From Inia geoffrensis (Eukaryota > Chordata > Mammalia > Artiodactyla > Iniidae), in assembly GCA_036417435.1 (NCBI GenBank), contig CM070902.1, forward strand, positions 133,723,886 through 133,787,885: a DNA stretch of 64,000 nt, read 5' to 3'. This document shows, piece after piece, positions 43,996 to 56,350 of the stretch (position 1 is the first letter of the stretch; every line of letters starts with the position of its first letter). The translations under genes and the position numbers were made by a program. The notes below the pieces were generated by a model that was not told where the DNA came from, ran no database searches, and worked only from the letters and a program-made list of their open reading frames with translations.

Positions 43996-45160
43996 AATAA
44001 TTTTGTTCTTCTTTCTATCCTGAAGACCTAGAATGTAACTTGCCCAGGTTTGTTGAATGAGTGAATAGATGAATAACCCTTGAAGGGCAGATATTTCAAA
44101 AGGTAGAACAGAGAGAGATTATTTCAAAAGGTAGAAATAGAGCATTCTAGCTAAAGGGAACAGAAACAGTATAAGGAAAGACAAAGAAGTGAAAATCAGG
44201 GGTAGATTTTCAGTAGAGCAAAATATTTAACAAAAGTGAGGCCAAAAAGACTGATTTAAGAACTATTCTAGGGAGTCTTGAGTCTAGAATGGGGAGTTGG
44301 TGCTTACTTCTCTTTGCAATTGCCAGTTATGTCACATGACCAGAGATATGCTTAAAGAGGACTCATGTGGCAGCACTGTGGAGAACACATTAGAGATAGA
44401 GGAGGGAGGAGAGATGGAGAACGGTGCAGAGGCTACTGTAACAGTGAAATGAAAAGGAGCTGACTCAATATGGTGATGATGGTAAATTCGGAGACACAAG
44501 GAAGCTTGTTAGAAGGTGATATACTTCAGAGTCACAGACTTGCTCTATGCTGATTCAGTAAGATGCATTTAGGAAAATAACCCTCCTGCCAGGTGGTAAT
44601 TCAATAGAGAGAATTTAATAAGGGAACTAGTTAAAAGGTACAGGCTGAAGAGCTGTTAGAGCAAACAGGGGAAGGTGAGACTACCCAGGGATTAAGCATC
44701 TGCAGGAAGCAACTAACAGCCACACCCGAGGCTGGGACTAAGGGGAAGACATAGTATTCCTGGAGCCCAGGAGGCAGAGCCACTCAGGGTCTGTGGGAGC
44801 TAGCCTAGGGAGGAGGTGCAGCCGCTGGGCCAGAGCCATTGCCCAGAGCAGAGAGAGAAGAGAAGCATCCTGGAGTCTCCTCCCCGTGCCATCCATTGGC
44901 TCAACCCAGGCAAAAGCCTGTTGCCCAGCAAGAAGTCTCGAAAAGGTAGTTTCAAGAATCAACCCCTTGTGATTCACAGCACAGTAGAGGAAGAGCAGGG
45001 GCTGGATTTGAGGCAAATGGGCAACTCACCAGCACACACAGGGTTACTGTGAACACCTCAGATGAGGTTACACAATGAACTACTGCATAGTATACAATTA
45101 GTAAATAGTAAGTGTTATTTTTTTATTACCCTACCTTACATCTCTATCCTTGCTCTATAC
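43995..45160. other. Gene-free stretch with L2 tail and old repeats
   Basis: L2 3' tail at about 43990-44075 (ttgttgaatgagtgaatagatg). A small direct repeat (atttcaaaaggtagaa, 44091 and 44122). Old interspersed-repeat wording at 44100-44300. A minus-strand 92-codon frame (44738-45016) and its plus shadow are unrecognised. Confidence 0.4.
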
Positions 45161-45169
45161 TCTGGGACC

Positions 45170-45415
45170 TGTGCATATTAACTCCCTCTGCACACACAGC
45201 ACTCTGCCCTCCCCAGTCATACATCCCCCAACTCCGTCTTTCCCTTTGTGATTCATCCTAGGTTCTAACTCTGGCAGGATGCCTTCCCTGAGTTCATTAG
45301 TGTTTGTTAGATGCCTCTGTCTAGGCTCTGAGAGCATCCTTGTGCATGCCTGTACCATAGCACTAAGCAGGCTGTGTGACAATGATCTATTTATTCTTTG
45401 ATCTCTCTGTATTAG
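45170..45415 (+). repeat. L2 3' fragment
   Basis: caggatgccttccctgagtt, 'tctgtctaggctctgagagc' and 'gtaccatagcactaagcagg' follow the L2 3' region. Confidence 0.65.
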
Positions 45416-45965
45416 TCTTCTATTGCTGCATAACAAATTACTACAAACTGAGGAGTCGAAAACAACACCCATATATTACCTCACCGCTTCTGTGAGTCAG
45501 AAGGCCGGCATGTTTTACCGGGGTCACTGCTCGGGATCTTACCAGGCTGAAGTCAAGGTGTTGTCCAGGTGTATCTCCATTTGGAGTCTTAAGTAGGGAA
45601 AGATCTGTTTCCAAGTTCCTTGGCAGAATTCATTTCCTTGCAGTTGTCTGACTGAGGTTCCTACTTTTTTTGCCAACTGGAGGCCAAAGACCACTCCCAG
45701 TTCCCAGAGGCCTCTCTCAGGTCCTTGTTATATGGCCCTCTACACAAGATAGTAATTTGTTCCTTCAATGCCAAAGGTGAGCATCTGCTGTAGCTTTGAA
45801 TCTCTCTGACTTCCTCCTTCTTTGACCCCTACATCTTCTTTTTAAAAAAGAGCTCACCTGGTTAGATCAGACTCACCCACACTCAAAGAGAAGAAATTAA
45901 ACAGCAAATACACACCAGGAGTGGGAATCTTCAGGGCCATCTTAGAATTCTGCCTTCGACACTCT
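45412..45965. repeat. Old mammalian interspersed repeat, not assigned
   Basis: tgtattagtcttctattgct, 'gcataacaaattactacaaa', 'gaagtcaaggtgttgtccag' and 'ttagaattctgccttcgaca' are ends of a common fossil repeat whose family I cannot name with confidence. Confidence 0.55.
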
Positions 45966-46247
45966 CCTTCAAGATGGGAACCTTCCAAGGACAAGGAGAG
46001 TCTCATATTTGTCTTTATATCCCTGTAATTGATCAGAATTAGTACCTGACACTTAGTTGCTATTCAGTGAAATGGAGAAATGAAACAAAAACAAGAGGGG
46101 AACTTGTAGGGCAGGGAGATATATAAAAGGAAAGTTAAGTATGACTTGGTAGGTAATGGACTTTGTTTTTGTAATTAATAAACTTTAATTTCATCAATGT
46201 AATAATGTCAGTTTTCTATAGTTTGTATTTGTTCATTTATTTTTATT

Positions 46248-46540
46248 CTTTTTTCTTCTTTTAATTTATTTCGATTTTTGGCTGTGTCGTGTCTTTGTTT
46301 CTGTGCAAGGGCTTTCTCTAGTTGTGGCAAGCGGGGGCCACTCTTCATCGCGGTGCGCAGCCCTCTCACTGTCGTGGCCTCTCTCATTGCAAAGCACAGG
46401 CTCCAGAGGCGCAGGCTCAGTAGTTGTGACTCATGGGCCTAGTTGCTCCGCGGCATGTGGGATCTTCCCAGACCAGGGCTCGAACCCGTGTCCCCTGAAT
46501 TAGCAGGCAGACTCTCAACCACTGCGCCACCAGGGAAACC
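46248..46540 (-). repeat. CHR-family SINE, reverse, in an L1 tail
   Basis: tttggctgtgtcgtgtcttt, end 'gcgccaccagggaaaccc'. Perfect 14-bp flank catttatttttatt at 46234-46247 and 46541-46554. Confidence 0.94.
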
Positions 46541-47000
46541 CATTTATTTTTATTTTTTTAATTGAAGTATAGTTGTATTACAATGTTGTATTAGTTTCAG
46601 GTATACAGCAAAGTGATTCAGTTATATATGTATATGTTCTTTTTCAGTTTCTTTTCCAGTATAGGTTATTACAAGATATTGAATATGGTTCCCTGTGCTA
46701 TTCCTTGTTGTTTATCTATTTTATATATAGTCGTGTGTATCTGTTAATCTCAAACTCCTAATTTATTCCTCCCTCCTCCCCTTTCCCCTTTGGTAACCAT
46801 AAATTTGTTTTCTATGTCTGTGAGCCTTTCTGTTTTGTAAATAAGTTCATTTGTATCAGTTTTTCAGATTCTACATATAAGTGATATCATATGATATTTG
46901 TCTTTCTCTGTCTGACTTCACTTAGTATGATAATCTCTAGGTCCATCCATGTTGCTGCAAGTGGCATTATTTCATTCTTTTTAATGGCTGAGTAATATTC

Positions 47001-47034
<34 letters not shown>

Positions 47035-47290
47035 CACATCCTCTTTATCCATTCCTCTGTCAATGGACATTTAGGTTGTTTCCATGTCCTGGCTATTGTG
47101 AGTGCTGCTATGAACACTGGAGTGCATGTATCTTTTTGAGTTAGAGCTTTCGTCTTTTCCAGATATGTGCCCAGGAGTGGAATTGTTGGATCATATGGTA
47201 ACTTTATCTTTAGTTATTTAAGGAACCTCTATACTGTTCTCCATAGTGGCCGCACCAATTTACATTCCCACCAATAGTGCAGGAGGGTTT
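46541..47290 (-). mobile_element. L1 3' end, reverse (3' UTR and ORF2 C-terminus)
   Basis: ttgaagtatagttgtattac, 'gtttcaggtatacagcaaag', 'ggtccatccatgttgctgca' and 'acattcccaccaatagtgc'. The minus frame 47117-46887 encodes a piece of the ORF2 C-terminus ([19 protein letters not shown]), broken by a (GT)15 run. Confidence 0.88.
47002..47032. repeat. (GT)n microsatellite
   Basis: Fifteen uninterrupted GT units inside the L1. Confidence 0.95.
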
Positions 47291-47609
47291 CCTTGGTAAT
47301 GGACATTTGAACCTGAATCCTGGGTCTATAATGGTACCAGCAACAAAAGTTGGAGACCAAACAGGAGGAATTGGGTTGGGTGGGTTGTAAAAGAATGGGT
47401 GGACAGAGTGAAAAACCATGAGCTTCATACTAGATGTGCTGAGTATGTTTTGCCAATGAGACAACCCTGTGGAAATTTCCTGCAAACAAATGAGGGTGAT
47501 AGTTTGGAACTTAGGAGATATAGATTGAGGTGAACCATAGTATTGAGTATTGTGTTCTTAAAGTTGTACCATAGTCTTTAGGGTGCTTTTACCACCCCCC
47601 ACCCATCTT

Positions 47610-47655
47610 GCTCCCACTGGGAGCTCACCGCCCAGTGGTGCCCCACTGGGGCACC
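47610..47655. repeat. Cluster of overlapping palindromes
   Basis: gctcccactgggagc (47610-47624), cccagtggtgccccactggg (47631-47650) and ggtgccccactggggcacc (47637-47655) are each perfect short inverted repeats with 3-4 base loops. Confidence 0.9.
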
Positions 47656-47879
47656 ATAACTGGGCTCTTGTATTCTGGCTCTGTCTGTTATTTCTTTCCC
47701 TTTTTCATTTTCCAAATATTTGGTTTTCCCATAATCTCTCAGCTTACTTATCCACTTCGTATTTAACCCTCCGGATGTAACCGCCAGATTGAAAACCCAT
47801 TGCGAACTCCCTCAGGCTTGCTGATGTAAATTTAACTGTAACAGACATTAGTTGGAATATTTATACTAATCTAATTCTG

Positions 47880-48080
47880 ATAGTAGTAAGAACATGACCT
47901 TGAGCCATAGAAAAGCTGAGTTCAAATACTGTCTCTGCTATTTATTTACTGTATAATCATGATAGAGATGAATAACCTCTCTGAGTTTATTTCTTCTTTT
48001 TACATGAACTAGAACTATACACATGTTTTCAAGGGTATTAAAAAAGCTATGTGTGTGAAATGTCTGGTAAATTGTAGAAA
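47880..48080 (+). repeat. MIR, forward
   Basis: catgaccttgagccatagaa, 'gagttcaaatactgtctctg' and 'aataacctctctgagtttat' are in MIR order. Confidence 0.75.
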
Positions 48081-48287
48081 TTTAGTTAAATCCCTACATT
48101 TATTTCTTCAGAGAAAAATATGGATCTGTGCTCATATTTTTTTCTCCAGATTCATTGGCATTTTCCAAATTACAATTTTAAATACTAAATTAATTTAACA
48201 ATACTATCACATGACTCAAAAATATTCATAATCCCACTGGGATTGGGAAGTATTGTGTAGTAGCAATAGGTAAAAACTCACATTCTA

Positions 48288-48617
48288 GGGCTTCCCTGGT
48301 GGCGCAGCACAGTGGTTAAGAATCCGCCTGCCAATGCAGGGGACACGGGTTTGAGCCCTGGTCTGGGAAGATCCCATGTGCGGTGGAGCAACTAAGCCTG
48401 TTCACCACAACTACTGAGCCTGCGCTCTAGAGCCCGAGAGCCACAACTACTGAAGCCCGTGCACCTAGAGCCTGTGCTCTGCAACGAGAAGCCACCTCAA
48501 TGAGAAGCCGGCGCACCACAACGAAGAGTAGCCACCACTCACTACAACTAAAAAAAGCCTGCGAGCAGCAGTGTAGACCCAAGGCAGCCAAAAATAAATA
48601 AATTAATAAATTAAAAA
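48288..48617 (+). repeat. CHR-family SINE, long form, with a 5-base insertion and an AC tail
   Basis: gggcttccctggtggcgcagcacagtggttaag has gcaca duplicated near the A box. The tail is followed by (AC)8 at 48616-48631. Confidence 0.93.
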
Positions 48618-48869
48618 CACACACACACACAAATATAAAACTCATATGTACTTGTTAGAAAAAATGAGGTAAGAAAAAAAAGTGAGGCCTGGTCACTAGG
48701 AACCATGTTTTATACAAAGTGTTCAAGATAAAATACAGTTATTTTAATTACAATAATTGTACACTTAGTTCTTCTTGAAGCAAAAGACAGCAGGTTTACA
48801 TCTGCATACCTGCCTCCCAGGTAGAGATGTAAAGCTGGGAATTTCTATATCTGCCTACAATCTATGCCC

Positions 48870-49240
48870 AACTCTCAGTACACTTTCTTCCATGGCCTCG
48901 GGGATTATGACTACAGCCTTACTGTCTCCTATTCATTTTCATTTTCATATGGCAACCACAGTAGTCCTTGCAACCTGATCAAATCAATCTCCTACCCACT
49001 GTGCTTAGGATGAAAAGAAGACTCCCTAGGTTGGCATGTAGGGCCTTTCACCATCAGTTTGTCATTGACCTTTCCTATATTTCTCAACAGTGTCCCTCAA
49101 AATCTTTGCCCGGCGGTCCTACTCCCCCTCCTCCTTTGTGTTCTTTTTTGGAAACTGGCTGTATCTCTACTGCCCTTTACCTGGCTTAGGCCAACCCTTC
49201 CTCCTTCCTCCTCACTGTCTCCACTCCTCACCTATACCAC
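48870..49240 (+). repeat. L2 fragment, forward
   Basis: cttaggatgaaaagaagact, 'gcatgtagggcctttcacca' and 'ctgtatctctactgcccttt' follow L2 order. Confidence 0.65.
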
Positions 49241-49261
49241 CTTCTCCCCAGCTCTGGGCCG

Positions 49262-49300
49262 GTTGGTTGGTTGTTGTTGTTGTTGTTAATCAACAACAGG
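49262..49300. repeat. (GGTT)n/(GTT)n short repeat with a small foldback
   Basis: ggttggttggttgttgttgttgttgtt is followed by aatcaacaacag, whose caacaac can pair back. Confidence 0.85.
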
Positions 49301-51320
49301 TGTATGCTCAGGTTAGGACTTGGTTAGGATTTATTTGCCAGTTCGGTTAGGACTTTTTTACACTTTGAAGAAATTCATTCCCTTTGATATATACATGCAG
49401 TAATTTTGGAGTAACATAATTTAAACTGCTGATTTAAAATACTCAGGTCTTGCTGACTGCAGAGTTTAAGAATACTCCAGTCTGCCCAAGCAAGCAGCCT
49501 CGGGGTTGGGATGCAGACACACTTCCCCCCAGTCTCAACCTTAACATGTGTTCCTGCCCCCTTGTACAGTTCAGGAGCTCTGAGAATACCACCTATGAGC
49601 TTCTGTGAGTCCCTGGGGGTTCACTTGTTTGTCTTCAAAATTTAAGTAGAATCATGACTGAAAATTGTCAGGTAACATCTCAGGAGTCCTTACATGAAGA
49701 GGTAGCTGATAAAGTACCATAGTTGTATTAGAAAGGGAAAAAATTTTTTTTCAGTTCTGTTGTAAAAAAGATCACTGATGTCAGAGAAATGCTTCACCTT
49801 AGCAGAAACATAATTAGAAATAAAAGTGACTCGGTTGTCAAGATGAAGAAAGTGCTAGAATTTCATTGAGTGAGCTAAAAAATGTAACTAAAGAATTCCT
49901 ATAATGAAGAAGATAGAGGAAAGTGTAGCTAATAAAGTGAAGTATCTGCATTTCTCTTGCATAATTACTTTCTTTTATGTCATAAATTTTTTAAAAATTT
50001 GGATATGGTGTAATCACTATTTAAAATAGCCTGCTTATTAACTGGTTATACAATGTGACCTGGAGAAAAGGCAGAAAAGCAACTTTAAAAAAAAAATCAC
50101 TAGAATGACTAACTGCTTTTTCTTTATTTATTATGAGAAAATTAGTTTTTATTTAAGTGTTTTAAAATAACCTATTTCCATTTCCAGAAATTAATCAATA
50201 GAAGCATGCATTGGAATTGTTTATTTACTTGCTTGTATCTGCAAGGCACTGGAATGTCATGAAAACAGGTGCACTGTCTTTGTCACTGATATGGCCCATC
50301 ACCTAGCACATTGCCTTAAAAATATTCCTATAAATGATATGAACTATTCCCTGAACCAAAGCTACATCATCTTCAACAAAAAACTTTTGCAAAATTACAT
50401 CCCTCAACTCCAGAAGCAGTAAAATAAATATTATCAAACTTGCACTGTCAACATCATTTACTAACCTGACTACAGTTTGAAGGTATTAGGAGGTGTTATG
50501 GGATTAGGAACACAACAAAGGAAAAAGTTTTAGATTGGTAAAAACCTTCAGATTATAAATTATGACCAGGCTTATATATATTTTACAGTGAAATATATTA
50601 ATTCCATAACAAAAAGGTTAAAATATTTGTTATGATTAAAATAGATATCAATCTCTGTTAGAAACATTTAAGAAGTGCACAAACTCGCATCTGTCAGGAG
50701 TGACTGCTGTCCCACCCTGCCCAGGGAAGACCTCCAAAGCTTTCATCTAGAGGCACACTAGATCTCATCAGGGGTACCTTAATTATTTTAGCTGTTAAGG
50801 TAAATCAAATGAATATCATCATGGGAGCATAGGGAGTAAGGAGAAGAGTTATATTTTGGGAGGCAGTCCATGGGAAATTAAGCAGCCCAGAGTTTAATTT
50901 GGAAATTCGAGTATCTATCACTTAGGTTTTCAAATACCGTTCATGTTGACAATGAGGGACACGAGGGACAAAGCAACAACAACAACAAAGGAGGGGAGAA
51001 CAGAGAGGGCACGGAAGGGGGATATTTTCATACATTATATTAATTTACATTTACATTATATTGCATATGAATAAGATGATTTTCTTCATCCAAATAATTT
51101 CACTCATTTAAACCATTAACCTATTGGAAAGAAGCCTGTCTGGGCCATTTGATACAATCTTCCTGCATCTCTTTCAGGGAGGAAGGTGAGATGATGCAAA
51201 GAACTCAGCGTGATGCTTTCCTTGGTATGTTCAAAGAAGGGATCGGGTAGCAACTAGACATAAGCTTTTGGATCTATTTGACAAAGCCCCAATACCCAGT
51301 AGAATTTTCTGGGGTTGGGC
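49300..51320. other. Gene-free, mostly unique-looking stretch before the 52-kb island
   Basis: AT-rich, no exon-like frame. An L2-like scrap at about 50210-50340 and a (CAA)n patch at about 50983. Nothing else recognised. Confidence 0.4.
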
Positions 51321-51540
51321 TGCTGAAGGCAAGAACCGGGAGACCTGGTTTCTCGTGCCACTTTTGAGCTTGTGACATTGGGCACAATACTTATTTTCAG
51401 CTCTTCGGTTTCATTATTTGGGAAACGGCAGCAATAATGTGTCTGTTTTATAAGGCTGTTACGAAGATGAGACGGGCCTGTGTGTGAAAAGCCCTTTATA
51501 AACCGTAAAACGCTCTCCAGATGTTAGTTATTATCTCCTT
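51320..51540 (+). repeat. MIR, forward
   Basis: agacctggtttctcgtgcca, 'gagcttgtgacattgggcac', 'aaggctgttacgaagatgag' and 'ctctccagatgttagttatt' are in MIR order. Confidence 0.85.
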
Positions 51541-51649
51541 TAAAGGATACAGAATGTTTCAATTGTGTAAGAGACTGCAAAAAGACTCCTTGACACTTTA
51601 GTCAGAACTTGACCCTAAGCTTAATCCCGCTGTAAAGCGAAAGGGTACT

Positions 51650-52330
51650 TGTGCCCCACACCAGCCGGGGAAAGGGTCACCCATGCTGCCAGTGCGGTCA
51701 CTGCAGTATTCCATCCTGAGAGGCTGCTCGCCCTAGATCCTCCCACTGGTCCCGGGTGTGTGCGTGTGGGGGGGCCGAGCAGCTCCTCTCCATCTGGGTG
51801 GCGCCAGCTAGAGGGCGTGGGCCGGGCGGGGCCGGGGAGCGCGGGGGGTGGGCGTGACCTCCTGGGGGCGTGGCCTCGCTTCCTGGGCGTTTCTGGGCCG
51901 CGGGCGCACAGAGGTTGCCAGCCAGCGAGCGAGCGAGCGGGCGAGCGCGCAGCTTCTGCGCACTCGGCCGCCGCCTGCGCGCGTCCCTTGGCACAGCTGC
52001 GTTCTCGCCTCCGCGGCTGGGAGCCGGGTCCAGCGCTAGCCGACGTTGAGCGCCCTGTGCTCCCCACACCTGCGCGCCTTCCCCACGGCAACAGGTCAGG
52101 GGCGGGCGGAGGCGGCGAGGGCTCACGACCCGAGACTGGAGGACTAAAGGTCTGGAAGGTAAGCGGAACCCTGCGCCCCCCGGGCTGGGGGTCATCCTGG
52201 CCAGAACGCCGCGGTCGCTGACTTCTGGGAAGCCCAGGCTCTGCCGCCTCGCTGCCGGCTTCCCAGCACGCTGGCCCAAGTCGCTGGCGTTCCCGCTTTT
52301 CCAGTGGGAACCTTAGGGGAGAACGGGCGA
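51650..52330 (+). promoter_or_regulatory. AFF1: CpG island, probable AFF1 promoter
   Basis: Dense CpG and G+C, with several GC boxes (gggcggggccgggg at about 51823; gggggcgtggcc at about 51863) and a (gagc)n-like patch at about 51925. There is no TATA box in a suitable place. It is the only other CpG-island promoter in the window. Orientation is set by the plus-strand donor at 52159. The AFF1 identity is inferred from gene order and spacing to C4orf36, not from coding sequence. Confidence 0.65.
51900..52158 (+). other. AFF1: Probable non-coding first exon of AFF1 (start approximate)
   Basis: The 3' boundary is CTGGAAG/GTAAGC, a near-consensus donor at 52158/52159, inside the CpG island. No ATG lies between 51900 and the donor, so the exon would be 5' UTR only. 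The start at 51900 is a guess placed after the GC boxes. The two longest open frames across this region (51649-52221 plus and 52279-51698 minus) are typical of CpG-rich sequence and are not taken as coding. Confidence 0.5.
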
Positions 52331-52339
52331 AGGAGACGC

Positions 52340-54735
52340 AGAGCTCGCACCGCCTTTACAAATCCCGGCAGGTAGCGTCTAGAAAAACTGGGGAGGGGAA
52401 CACAGGAAGGGACCCATCTTCCTCCCCCAAATCAAACGTTGGCCCGTGCGCCCCGCGTCTTGCGGAAAGATGTTCGGATTTTGGAACCTGGTCCCGAGGT
52501 TGCGTAATAGAAGAGCCCCAGAAGTTTCTCCGGGGGCGTAAAAGCGGGGCTTTTCTCTCCTTTATTACGAGTTCCTATCCCTCCCGTCATAGTCACCCCT
52601 CCCCCCTAAGTCTAGTAGAGACAGATTGGTGGTTCCAATCTCATCAAATTGTGATTGAGGTGGAAGCGTGCGTCGGTGGTCCGCACTCTAGAGAGGGAGG
52701 AGAAAAGTTGGAGGCACCTTCTGAGGCTTGCTCCTGGCACACAGGGAGACGGCGTCTGCAGAACATGGAACTGGTTAATTTCCCTTGACGAGAATTTTTT
52801 CTTGGTGTTTGATCCTCCGACTGCCGCACGCTAGCCCTCCGACTTTGCGAGCGCCGGGGTCGGCGAATTAGGAAGGGGAGGAATTGGAGAGTTATAGGAA
52901 TCATACTTTCCTATAATGTGTTGGGACTATCGTTAATGAAGCTGCGAGGGACCTTCAAGGGTCTTGATATTTTCCTCCTAGGTTAGTCTTACAGGAGTTT
53001 ACACACACAGACCCTGTATTGTTGTGCAAATTGTCCCAGGAAGACCCTTGGCTTTGGAGGTGGAGGTGTGTCCGAATCTTTCGGGAGCTCATCTCTGTTG
53101 GGAGCTGAAGTGGGGGTGGGGAAGGCCTTACAGACGAAGTTTTGTTTTTTTAAGGGTGGGATGGGGTAATCTTAACCCTCTTGGTGCCTGTTGGAGGCGG
53201 GGATGGGGATGGGGGGTGAGGGATGACATACCATCAAGAAACCAGACAGATATAAAACTTTAAAGGCGAAACTGTACATTAAGGAGAAGACCCAGTGTTC
53301 CCTGAGACGGTTGGAAGGTGAGAAGAGCTCAGTAATTGAGGCACAGAAACCTCAGGCAAGGGACCGGCCTGAGAATTTGGGGGATTTTGCTTGTGCAAGA
53401 TTATTTCAGAGCAAGGTCATGCAGTGGTGGTAGAAGGAACGGGCGGTGGTGGGACACCCCTCCCGGACCAACGTGTTGTCAGACTCCGCGAGGGCATAGA
53501 AGTCACGAAAAAGAAAGACCTTTGGACTCGGGAGTCTAGTTCTGCTTAAAAGCTTAAGAATACCTAGGCATACCGTTTCGATGTTTACTTCCTCTGTCTA
53601 ATGTATTTCCTTAGCTTGCCTTTCATCTTTAGTGGCGAGGGTTCCTTAAGTGGATATTCTGGAAATAAATTCACAGGAGAGTTGAAAATTCTGGATGGTT
53701 TGCCTGCTTTCATTTAAAGGTGGTGTCTCTTGCCAGTGTCTGAAAGTATTTTATTTGAAAATAAATATGTAGAAGAGGAATGGAGAGAACTAAAGGCTAA
53801 CGACCCACGAGAATGAAAGGAGACTAGGAGAGAAAGTAGAATAGATAACTAGTACTTAAAAATCTAATTTGAATTCAGCTAATTTAGGAGAGGGAACCAA
53901 GGAAATGGTTTGGGACAGATTTGGTCACTTTAAGACAAAAAGGTATTGAAGACTGGGATACAAGGCTTTGAAAAAAAAATGAATTTAGATATTGGGGACT
54001 TCCTCCCCCCACCCCCCCTTCTTTTCTTTTTCTAAATAGAACTGACAGCGATAATGAGGCTAGGGATGTGGAACTTAAAGGTGTGTTACTGCGGATTCTT
54101 TGCTTCCCACTTGCAGGAAGAAAATGAACTGTTACATATCAGAGTTAATACGTCTTATTCATTCACTGTAGCAATTGAATTTCTGTAGTGTCTTTGGCAT
54201 TTGCTTAACTCTTCAATTTAGTAAAGATACGATTCTGAAGACTCAAAATGTGTTAAGACTCAAGTGTATTAATTTAGAATACAAAAATCATCAAGAGGCT
54301 GAGAATTTATGGCAAGAGTAGAGCCCAGGTGATTTTCAACATTGCTTGCTCCTACAAGATGCAGAATATGCATGCATTTTTTGCTACCAGAAATCACTGT
54401 TTCATTGTGGGGTTATGAGACAGGAAATAGTTAGACTATGTCAAAACTGGCTTTCTCTTCTGTTTCCTTTTGGTTTCACTGAATTTTGAAAGGACTTGGT
54501 GGAGCTAAAAGTAACTTTTTTATTGACTAAGATACTTGCTTAATTTGGTTTTGGATTACATTGGAAGAGTATTGTTCGATTAAGGTATATATATGTATAT
54601 ATATGAGTTGCATCTTTATTAGGTACCTCTATAAATCACTGTAGCCATGTGATTGTTTAGTTGAAGTTATATTGCCTTCGGAGTTGAAAAGATGGGTAAA
54701 AAAAAAAGCTTAGGAAAGGCAAACTTGTTTTCCAT
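52340..54735 (+). other. Repeat-poor 5' part of the intron
   Basis: About 2.4 kb with almost no recognisable repeats and moderate CpG up to about 52,870. This is typical of sequence downstream of a CpG promoter that may hold regulatory sites. No specific element can be called. Confidence 0.4.
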
Positions 54736-54739
54736 ATTT

Positions 54740-55071
54740 AAAAAAAATTATTTATTTATTTTTGGCTGCATTGGGCCTTCATTGCTGCATGCGGGCTTTC
54801 TCTAGTTGTGGAGAACAGGGGCTACTCTTTATTGGGGTGCACGGGCTTCTCATTGTGGTGGCTTCTCTTGTTGCAGAGCACGGGCTCTAGGCACACAGAC
54901 TTCAGTAGTCTCAGTAGTTGTGGCTCGTGGGCTCTAGAGTGCAGGTTCAGTAGTAGTGGTACACGGGCCTAGTTGCTCTGCAGCATGTGGGATCTTCCCG
55001 GACCAGGGATCGAACCTTTGTTCCCTGCATCGGGAGGTGGATTCTTAACCACTGCACCACCAGGGAAGCCC
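54740..55071 (-). repeat. CHR-family SINE, long form, reverse
   Basis: tttggctgcattgggccttc, end 'gcaccaccagggaagcccc'. Flank ccatattt-(tt)-aaa on both sides. Confidence 0.93.
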
Positions 55072-55079
55072 CATATTTT

Positions 55080-56050
55080 TAAAGAAGCAAACGAAAGGAA
55101 TTTCACGTTCAACTTTGTAATTTGTGCTCTTTCATCAAACAAATTTGCATAATCCTTTATGAAGTTAGTTGATTGTTAAAATTCCAAATCTTGAGATAGA
55201 CTGTGCTACTTGTTAAAAGGTAGAACTAATTTATATGTAAATATCTGAATTATTATAAGACATACACAGGGGACAATACACCCTGCAGATGTCCCTTAAG
55301 GTATAGCAACATAGCTGGGATATTCTTACTATTGCAGCTCTACACTGAAAGCTGTCCTTCAACTTGAATTCATTTGCTATCTTAGATTTGTCTGTTGAAG
55401 CTAAAAACCCAAAGTTCCCCTATTTCAAGACTAGACCGTTAACTAATTTTTCAGAAGATCGAGAAAGTATGTTGGAGAGAGTACAAATTAAGGAACTGCA
55501 TTTACCATACATAAAGTTTTGTAAATAAATTATATTTTTTCATTAAATTATAAATTCAACAATGATTTCTGTTCTCAAATGATATTTGACAATGGTTTTG
55601 TAGCAGTCTGTTTTTATACACAATAGTAGCTTATTTAATATTTGCTGATTTAATATTAGATTTCATTAAAAGAGATTACATAAACCCTGTAATCTATTTA
55701 TTAAAATTCTACCACAGTGAAGAAGTAAATGTGGAATATTTAGTTCTTTGTAGGTGCACATCCTTTATTCCTGACTGTTTAAAGAGCACAAGAGATTGTC
55801 GTAGATGTGAAACCATGAGGCTCCTAAGGCCGTGAGGGTTGTTAATAGGAGTTTCTGTCTTATGCCTTAGGACAGAACTCCTTCAGTAGTGTTCTCCAGG
55901 GGACGAAAATCAGCTGATTTTCTTAAATTATCTGTCCCATTTAAAACATGACTAAGGATTTCTTGTTCAAGTGACTTTTTCCTATTAAAAGACTGAGATT
56001 ATTGTGACAAGTGGAGCCCAGAGGAATCAATTACATCATTAATATAATAC
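55080..56050. other. Gene-free AT-rich stretch
   Basis: No repeat family or exon recognised. Confidence 0.35.
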
Positions 56051-56059
56051 CTCATGTTC

Positions 56060-56350
56060 ATTCCCAGTACCTCATAAGTATCAAGCATCTTCTAGTGCCA
56101 GACAGTACTCTAAGCTTTGGAGAAACTGATAACATCAGATCAAGACAGAGAAAGAGCCCATGCAGGTGGAGTTTACATCCACGTAGCACAAAAGCTGTTT
56201 ACCAACGGCTTTCACATGACATATCATTTAGGCCTAATTGCAACTCTGAAGTTGGAGTTCATTCTCCATTTTAAAATCAGGAAATTGAGTTGAAGAAGTT
56301 AAGTGACTTGACTCTGACTCAAAGCCTGCTGCCCTTTCTACTGTGGTACA
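56060..56350 (-). repeat. MIR, reverse
   Basis: caagcatcttctagtgccag, 'ttctccattttaaaatcagg', 'aaattgagttgaagaagtta' and 'tgccctttctactgtggtac' are in reverse-MIR order. Confidence 0.7.

Noticed and set aside
51806..51821. CTCF-like site in the AFF1-like promoter (ccagctagagggcg)
   Set aside because: Needs a one-base insertion relative to the core, so the match is too weak to call.
51621..52279. Open frames of 156-193 codons on both strands in the second CpG island
   Set aside because: Overlapping frames on both strands, GC-driven composition, and they run across the likely splice donor at 52158.
54583..54606. tatatatatgtatatatatg as a TATA promoter
   Set aside because: A short AT microsatellite in an intron with no transcript support.
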